A DNA stretch of 15,733 nucleotides from Phoronis ovalis (lineage: Eukaryota > Phoronida > Phoronidae), in the NCBI GenBank assembly GCA_028565635.1, contig JAOXYB010026479.1, positions 1 through 15,733 of the forward strand, written 5' to 3'. A program made the position numbers and the translations under genes. Below are positions 1 to 8,200 of this stretch, piece by piece (the first letter of the stretch is position 1; each line of letters opens with the position of its first letter). The notes beneath the pieces are model-generated. The model was not told where the DNA came from. It did no database searches and saw nothing but the letters and a program-made list of their open reading frames with translations.

Positions 1-438
1 AACCGTCTTCGAGATATAGCTTGCTGAAAATTGGAAGAAAAAGAAAAAGAAGAAAGAAATCATACAAAACCAATAGGTTTGCTCCCTTATAGGAGCAACC
101 AACCCCCTTATAGGAGCAACCCTGGCCTAATAATTGCAAAAAATATACTTGTACTTTGCAATTGAAAGTAAAAATAACATTGATTTCGTATTTTTCTTAT
201 GTACAGTTCTAAGTTAGCACCCGTGGAAGAGTCTACTATTCAAAAGAATGTATCTGTTCCGATAATTATAAATATGATTTGTCAGACCAATAATAACAAT
301 TTATTGTTAATAATTGAAATATGCAGAAATCAAATCAACACATTCTGTCATGTGAAATGCTATCAAGCATTGTCAGTCATGCTATAAAGGCGACTTGTAT
401 TATTAACTCATCCGCTACGTATGCAAACAAATGATTAC
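1..438 (-). other. Intron 1 (partial) of the SGPL1-like gene
   Basis: This is non-coding sequence downstream (minus strand) of the donor at 438-437, and the matching acceptor is outside the window. It contains a purine-rich tract at about 32-60 and a short repeat pair at 77-121. I see no convincing exon in it. Confidence 0.5.
77..121. repeat. Short direct and inverted repeat
   Basis: A 17-nt unit, CCCTTATAGGAGCAACC, occurs at 84-100 and again at 105-121 (period 21). The first copy is also the right arm of an imperfect hairpin: GGTTTGCTCC at 77-86 pairs with GGAGCAACC at 92-100, with one extra T. It could be a mobile-element edge or simple local duplication. Confidence 0.6.
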
Positions 439-703
439 CTTTCTTTGGCAATGGCACTTTGATCATTTCCACGGTAGCTCGCTTGTCATCACCATCTTTT
501 TCATTCATCTGTCTAACAAAATTACTTGCCTCTCTGTGGAGTATACACTGAAGCATCGAATTAAAGCCAGGAATTTCTTTCAAAATTGTTAAAACTTTAC
601 GGATTAATTCCTTCCAGCCGTCTTGTATACATGTCCTTATGATGATTGAGACTGCAAGAGTCAACAGTATATGTTCTAGCGTTGCTAAGATTAAATTTAT
701 CAT
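439..703 (-). CDS. Sphingosine-1-phosphate lyase-like, first coding exon (partial gene)
   Basis: This is the N-terminal 88 codons plus one base of a minus-strand gene that continues beyond the left edge. ATG is at 703-701. The open frame runs to 377, but AAAG|GTAATC gives a good phase-1 donor at 438-437 just after Pro-Lys-Lys-Gly, so the exon is ended there. Residues 3-22 form one hydrophobic helix, a likely ER anchor. After it come Trp30, a basic stretch, Ile-Pro-Gly at 44-46 and Met66. When compared by memory with animal S1P lyase (SGPL1), Trp-to-Pro (15 residues) and Pro-to-Met (21 residues) spacings match, and the exon ends at the Leu-Pro-x-x-Gly preceding the catalytic region. That family is a PLP-dependent ER enzyme that cleaves sphingosine-1-phosphate. 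No catalytic residues lie in this exon, so the assignment rests on the N-terminal anchor alone. Another membrane-anchored protein is possible. Confidence 0.62.
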
Positions 704-2221
704 CGCTCTTCAGTATAGTTTAGCTGTCGTGCAAAACTCGCATTGCTTTGTCAGTCCCCCGGGCTGTTATCTCGCGCGATCTCCAGGATCAGCTGACTGA
801 TTGTATTAAGGGTCGCTTTAATGTGTCTGTATTTGATCCGGTTTGATGGTGTTATTACTTACAGGCGTTGCTTACACATGACAAGAATATTATCTATATG
901 ACCAAAGATAAAATAATTTGTTGGAAAATAAAAATATCGCATAAAATGCACTGCTAGATTCGTTTTATAGATAGTGTATAGATATCCCCACAGATCAACA
1001 TTATATTCAACATTTAAAACAGTAAATTCACCATTCACCAGCAATTTTTACTTAATATATAATTCTGAGATATATGTTCTATGTTTTCAATTTCTAAAAC
1101 CCGTTTACTATGCAGCCAATGTCTTCTACCTCGAGGTATTTGACATATTTGAATTTTTTGAGTATAGCAATTTTGCCGAGAAAAATAATGTTTTTCTACT
1201 TGGGCCTAATGTTTAGGTATTAAAAGTTGGCTGCAGATAGGAAATAAGAATTTTGCATATGAAACGGTAGAGAACTGGCTTGCAATTTGCTTCCACTTTT
1301 TGAGTCTGAGGCCAAATTTGGTCCTGAATTTTCTGCACAAAATGATTCCGAAAATTAAAGTAACGTATGAAGATTTTTAAAATGCAGTTGTGCAACAAAA
1401 CATGTTTTATTGAATATTACTTGTTTTAATCATATTTGATCATTTAAAAATGTTATGTATCACCAAATGATTGCCAATGCAACAGGATTCTAATCTAATA
1501 AATTTCAATTATTTTCTATAAGAAAGTCAAAATAAAATTCAATATCGACAAGCAAGATACACCCACTTAAATGCTTGCGACAGACAGCAAATGATATTAG
1601 GAATGCGTCCCTAATAAGTGAAAGATATAATGTGCTCTTCTTTGTATACCCACAGCAGAGGAAGTGACAAACAGGGTGCGCCACCTGTCTATACAGCCAT
1701 CTGTCGAGAGACAATTTCTGGGTAATATAGGCTGGCCTGGGTTCTATATAATGATGCCGGGGAAACCCCCAAAAATCGCAATGCTCTCGTGATGTCGAAA
1801 ACAAAAGGGCGAAAACATATTAACCTTTCACCCCAAAAAAACAACCGTCAATTTACAATATATATTGGCATTATAAACTTTTAACCAGCTTAGTGTGCAT
1901 AAATTTCTAAAATATGTTAACTTTATTTTGAAACCGGCCAGTCAATAAATAATTAACTGCAAAAAGTTGAACTCTTTCAAAACTTTGCTTTGTGCTCAGC
2001 GCAGCCATTTATTTATTTTGTGATGAAGCATGTTTTGAATGGGATGTAGTAATTTTCAAATTAAAGTAGTTCAACACTTACTATGGAATATTCTAGATTG
2101 TGTCAGGAATGTGACGATGTTAACAGTAAACTACATGTACAGCAAGTCCGATAGAAAATAATAAGTTTCTAGGATTTAGTATTTAAAAGACAGGAGACAA
2201 TCTCGACGACTGGAGACAAAA
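704..2221. other. Divergent intergenic region
   Basis: This separates the SGPL1-like gene (minus) from receptor A (plus) and must hold both promoters. A GC-richer, CpG-containing patch at about 755-790 lies just upstream of the SGPL1-like start and suits a 5' UTR or promoter. A second moderately GC-rich block at about 1600-1800 carries a 99-codon minus-strand open frame that I do not call. The rest is AT-rich, with no feature I can support. Confidence 0.5.
2180..2187 (+). promoter_or_regulatory. TATA-like element upstream of receptor A
   Basis: TATTTAAA lies 35 nt before the start codon at 2222. If used, the transcript would start close to the ATG and have a 5' UTR of only about 10 nt. The 8-mer GGAGACAA is repeated at 2193-2200 and 2212-2219 between this element and the ATG. 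Such AT-rich matches are common here by chance. Confidence 0.25.
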
Positions 2222-2284
2222 ATGAAAATAATTTCCTTATTTGCCATACAAGTTCTTGTCGGTATAGCATCATTGCCGCTGATG
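2222..2284 (+). CDS. Receptor A exon 1: signal peptide
   Basis: It encodes 21 residues: a Met-Lys start, then a continuous hydrophobic core typical of a secretory signal. The donor is ATG|GTAAGT at 2285, phase 0. Cleavage probably falls just inside exon 2 after Val-Phe-Ala (residue 24). Receptor B's exon 1 has exactly the same length and phase, which supports the model although the two residue sequences differ. Confidence 0.85.
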
Positions 2285-5200
2285 GTAAGTATCATTGCAA
2301 GTCATGAGGTATTGCATCATGATGATGACTCGTCAAAAACTAAATCAAGTGTATATTTAATATATAGTCCTGGATAGGATACCCTTACAGTTTTGGATTC
2401 AGCTGATACTTAATTAATTCAGTCTGCGGTTCTGTATGATCATATATATAACTAGAAATAGGTGTTGCATGACCACTAATTTTTGTATATCATTATATGT
2501 TGTTGTGACACCTGGGGAGTTACTTTCATTCACAGTGACAATATATGTATGGCACCCCTTGGATTTTACCATGGGATATTATTTGACACTTTTTAATTTT
2601 TACCATAAAGTACTTCATTTGCAAATATCTTTTTTAACATAGGATCCCGGGCATAGGATATTCAATAAATACATTAAATAATTAAATTTTCAATGGCACT
2701 TAATTAATTTACTCAGTTGATTTTTTTTTTGTTGAAATCCCCCGATCATAAAATCACCATATCAACTGTAGGGGGGTTTCGCGAGCAGCGAGCATTATAT
2801 TGTGGTCTGTTTAACTCGATCCGAGCAGTGAGCATCCATTGATCGAGTAGTGAGCTTTTTTTATACTTGCTGCAAGCATTTGCAATTTTTAAGTGTGAGC
2901 ATTGCACCCTGGGAGGGAGCCGTACAACCCTCATTGTTTAATTACTGTGGGGTATGGTGGTTCTTGCAAATAAGTTTTCACCATATGGAAAGCAATGTTT
3001 ACCCCAGGTTAAGGATTTTTTACCTGGAGCCTCGCATCCCTACAAAATTTTGTCAAGTACCTGTCCTCCCCCAAATATGACACTCGATACAAAAAACACA
3101 AATGTAATAGAAATACCGATTGACGGCCATGTAGGCCAAATGTATAGACTATAACTGAAATAAAATAGACGAAGTAATATGAATTATTATTATTAACTCT
3201 CAAGTTTTACGGGAAGTTTTCAAAAGTCGCAACAATCAATTGCAAGAATCATCCTGTGTTTTTTAAATACACAAAGGAATGTTATATTAATTTAAGTAAA
3301 AAAAAAATCCAAAACATTACTTAGAAAATCAAAATAGCCTGTATGCTGCTGCAGGAGTTCATAGCAACTAAGACTCCAGCTATCTGTAGTTGCTTCAGGT
3401 AATCGCTATACTGCTAAAAGCTGCTAGGAATGTTATTTTAAAAACATAAAAATTTATGTAGGGTTATTTTGTTCTAACTTGTAGGTATTTGCAGAGTTTT
3501 ACACAACTGAAATTAATGGACATATCGTTAAATGTAGCCTTTGCCCACCTGGCACTCATCGGGTAGAACACTGTGAGCCATCAGACCCACATTCTACCTT
3601 ATGTAGGCCTTGTGAACTGGGAACAGGATACACAAATAAATGGAACAGAGCTTTGTGGTGTGCATCTTGTAGTTCTTGCACACGAAGAAATTATGAAGAC
3701 ATAAAAACAAATTGCACAAGAACAGCTGATACTATCTGCGAATGCAATGCTGGTCGTTTTTTAAAGGACAAAAATGATGAGTTCTGTACGCTTCATATAC
3801 AGTGTGGACCTGGCTTGGGTGTATCAAAGCATGGTGAGCCAAAACGACTTATTTTTATTGATTTAAACAAGGACCCGTGCACTTCATTTAAAACAAATAA
3901 AATGGCAAATTGCAGTGCTGTATAACATAAATTGATAGCCAGGCATTAAAACAACACCTCTTGTGAGCATAGCAGCCCTCTTTGAATAGAACCCTCCTCT
4001 TTGTGTTACACATGCTTGCAATATAAATATGAATAGTAAAAAATAAAAATAAAAATATTTCATTTAAAAAGAAAATGCTTGGAAACCTTCCCAATTGTGA
4101 TAGGAATCTCATTGATGATATAAGAAATTCAGATAGAACTTGAATATTATGTTCATAGATTATCAAATCTTACTCCTGACCAGCAAAAAAATTGAACGTT
4201 CCTCACAAACTGAATAATTGTAAATATGTTTGTGTTAAATATGAAATATATCTGTGATGTTGAATTTGTTTAATAACTTTTGTTAAGATATGACAAGTGA
4301 TTAAAAAAACTGACCTATAAAATACAGACCGAATTTGCAGAGAGGAATTTTGGTCAGTACAAAATTCATAAAATTCTGATGGTAATTTAAAAATTCTTAG
4401 ATTTTCTAAAAGAATAAAACTGTTTTTATCACAGGTACATCAACAAGTGATAATGAATGTACTGAGTGCATCAGTGGTCAAACATTCTCTGGACACTTCT
4501 CCGCAACAGATATGTGCACCAACCTCAAAATATGTGAAAGTTACGGTCTTGTAATGATTCAGCTAGGCAACATCACACATGACAATGTGTGTCCCAACAT
4601 AACAGCGCAAGGTGGCATGATAAATATGTCGATCACAGCCAAACCAAAAGGTAAGTGCTTCATGACTTGATTAAAATTAAGTTGTCTTTATAAAACGTAC
4701 GCTGTATGACAACAACAATTCTTATCAAAATGGATTCATTATTATACTGCTGATGAGTTGGTTTTCCAAACTTTTCATGGATATCTTTTAATTATTATAG
4801 GGATTTCTTATTACATTATACAATGTAGCACTTTTTTTTGTTTATCCAGGTGGCATTTGAAATTTTACTTGTAGTTGCTCTGACGATAACTTTATTGCAA
4901 GTTTCTGTGCAGATTTTTTTATTTTAAAATAACTGTTATATTTTTATAATAATGTCTAGGTCAGTTATGTTAAATAACTATTATCTGTAGCAAAACTTTT
5001 GATGTTGAATTACTTTGGGTATTACTCTAGAAATTCTAAAGAAAATTTCAATGTCAGTAGTAGAAAAAAGTATTCTTTTCACCTGATGATGTTTATTTGC
5101 TTAGAGGGTGGTGTCCAGGTAATAATATCCTGTGGTGTGAGTCATAAGTAGGTCAAATAAAAATCCACAAAAGACTTGGCTTTAGTATAATTTCACTGAG

Positions 5201-8200
5201 CAATATTGAACCTTTTGTACTCTTAACTAATATATAGTATGGCTTGCAACATTTTTTACAGCATGGCTATGCATATAAAAAATTTTACAACAGTGATTAA
5301 ATTTAAATGAAAATGTTTGTAGTAGACACCTACTATCAAATTTTGAGTTTATATAATAAATAATATGTATATATTATATACTTACTGTCAAGTGTTGTTA
5401 TCTGATATACATAATGCAAAGGCACTTTATTTTGTGGTATACTGTATATGATAGGAACATAAGATTAGCACTATAACTTTATAGTATCTGTACGTTCTGT
5501 AAGAATTTATTTTATAAGTTCAATGGGATAATGTCTGATTTACAAATGAATTTTAATTCTTGAAAAGAAGATAGTTTAAGCAAAGGTAGTTTCAGAGAGA
5601 GTCTGTGGGGCCAATAAAAAAATGCAAATTCTTTCCATTGTTTCCTTCCCTTAAATGCTTGTTTTGATTTAATTTTTTGGCTAGACTGAATCTTTATGAT
5701 TTGCCATTTGAATGCATATATGTACATTAAGTATTTTCTAATAAGTTACTTTATAACTTCCTGAATCATCATAAATTTGCAACTGTCTACAGTTTGATTA
5801 CAATCAAGAGTGGAAATTGTTTTTCCAGAAAATAAACTTAAAAGCAACAGGTAATATATGACAATACAATAATCAAAATGTAATAGCTTTTATGTATTTG
5901 TTTTAGAAGGTTTGACTTCTGGCATTGTGACGACAAAGCTTCCTCAGAACACCCCAGGAGCAACAAGTTCTCCCATTATACCATTAGGTAACAACCATAA
6001 TTTTTTTAAACATCTTTTGATATCTAGCTGCATGTCTTAAAGTTTTGCACAACAAAATGACAATTGTCTCCCAGGGAACATGATCTTTCATTTGAACAGT
6101 TAATTGACCGAGTCGCTCAAAATTACAATTTATATTGAAGCTCATTTCTAAATAATAGTAAGTAATTATAGCAGATGGCATAATTACATTAAATTGTTTC
6201 CATCCATTTCAATTGTAATAAATCTTTTAATAAGATCTTGCCTGTATAGTTCCAATTTTTTCCAAGCACAAATCGAAATAATTACATTCTCTAGCCTGAT
6301 TATAACTTTTTGTGCTGACATTTGCCCATTTTTTTATTCTATAGTCAATAGTAGGCCACTTGGTGAGAAAATGTGGAAGCTGGACCCAGCACTCTGCAGG
6401 CTTTCCCTACACAAAAGAATCCCGGCCCATCTGTTTTTTGATAAAAAAGGCCACCTGGATTTGCAAAGATTATTTCCTGTGTGATTTTGAGCAAAATACA
6501 CCCACTTTTAAATGAAAGCCCCCCCCCCAAAGAAAAAGAGAAGGAAAAGCATTATTAATACTCCTCCTATTAGTTGACTTAAGCCAGGGATGGCACTGTG
6601 GAGTTTATGAATGATATGTAGAGAGGTGTCATCATATATGCAGTCATCAGTGCATGTGATAAGACAAATTATGATAAATCTTTTCCCTGTCAAATTAGTA
6701 TGATGTTAGCCAACAAAGTTAGAACGGGTTTAATAAAACTTTGCCACCTGTTAATTAGGAGTCATTTAAAATTAACAAAAACAATTCATGTGTTTGAGTC
6801 TTAATTGTGACTGCAGGTCAATATTTTTTGCAATTAGAACCTACAGTATTGGTCACCATCAATCATGTAAAATTTCCAATATTTGTGAACAACCTTCAAT
6901 ATTTAAAAAGCAGACAACCATTACAATGTTTGATATTGAACTTTATAAGTTTTGTATGACTATTTACAAATTAGAATAATTGTGTTTCAGACGATGGTAC
7001 AAATGCCACAGGTGAAAATCCAACTCCCATCATTCTAGGCACTGTGTTGCCTTTAGCAACACTTCTGTGTATTGCGGCCTTCGGTATTGCTTGCTATATT
7101 AGAAAAAGACGAAAAGTACCTCCAGATCGTGAACAATCTACTGAAACAGGCATCATCCAAGTTCCACCTTCAAATTCACAATCAACAACTGAACTGTTGA
7201 ATGAAGAAGCTCAAGGATTGCTAGGTTCCACTCCGGTACAAAATACATCTATTTCTACTTCCAGCAATCGGCAGTTCATAAATGACTTGGGTAACTCTGA
7301 CAGTAAGTAATACGGAGAACTGATCTGAAATTCACAAAACTGTAAAAATATTGGAGTGTGCAATATTTTCCATTAGTAAAAGATCTACTTAAATGTTTAG
7401 GTCTGTACTTTATCAAATTAACTTACACATTACAAAAATCAAAATGAGGAATATTTCTAATATTTTCCAACTAAGCAGAAAATCTGATGCCAAACTGAAA
7501 ATTGCATCGTCCGACAACCAGTGCAGTATGTTAGGACAGCAGCTTTTTGCTACTAAATGTTTTTTATGTTTCAATGGTTATTTTGCACTGGGGAATAAAC
7601 ATGGTACACATAGTATGAAAATTCACCAGTGACTGGAAGTGCCATTTGATGACCAGGAAATTCAGACCTAAGTTGTATCTCACACTCTACTAGGCACCTC
7701 AAATACATACATAATTTATGTAGAATGAATATTAACATATTAATTATTTTTCATTCATATCTTGGAATTTTCAGTGAAATGCATGAAAACTGCTTTAAAG
7801 TTTATTAAGAACTGTTTATGACTATAATGAAATATTCGATGCACCAACCTAGTTTATCTGAGGTTCAGTTGACTTTTTTCTACTTTAGGTCATCCACGAG
7901 GAATCGCAGCATCAAGTTCGTCCAAAACTAAAGGAAATTATAATACAGGTAATGGGTGCACTTAATCTAATCTCCGTTTAACATTCTATATTAAAACCAG
8001 AGCAAAGAAACTAATGCGTTTTACTGCAGTAGATTCATGTTTGCGACGAAAAATTGACCTTGCTTTTGCTCATCTTAGTAGCTTATCCAACTTGCATATT
8101 AAAACATTGCCAATTATTGTCAAGTGTGCACCTTAAACATGTAAGCTACGCAATGTAAAATCTAAGCATAGTAAGCATAGTACACATTAGCTGGCTGAAT

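Noticed and set aside
1505-1804. A 99-codon minus-strand open frame in the intergenic region, with a moderately GC-rich stretch.
   Set aside because: No recognised domain, no start context or splice sites in keeping with a gene; the block more likely reflects an old repeat.
3834-3925. Extension of the exon 2 frame past the donor to a stop at 3925.
   Set aside because: The GTGAGC donor and the exact match of the exon 2 end with receptor B show this is intron read-through.
6345-6530. Overlapping open frames on both strands in the GC-rich island of intron 4, considered as an exon or a transposon gene.
   Set aside because: Too short, no recognisable motif, and bordered by a ten-C run; no coding claim can be supported.
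7393-7632. A 79-codon open frame inside receptor A intron 5, considered as an alternative exon.
   Set aside because: No good acceptor/donor pair in the needed phase, composition like the intron, and no domain.
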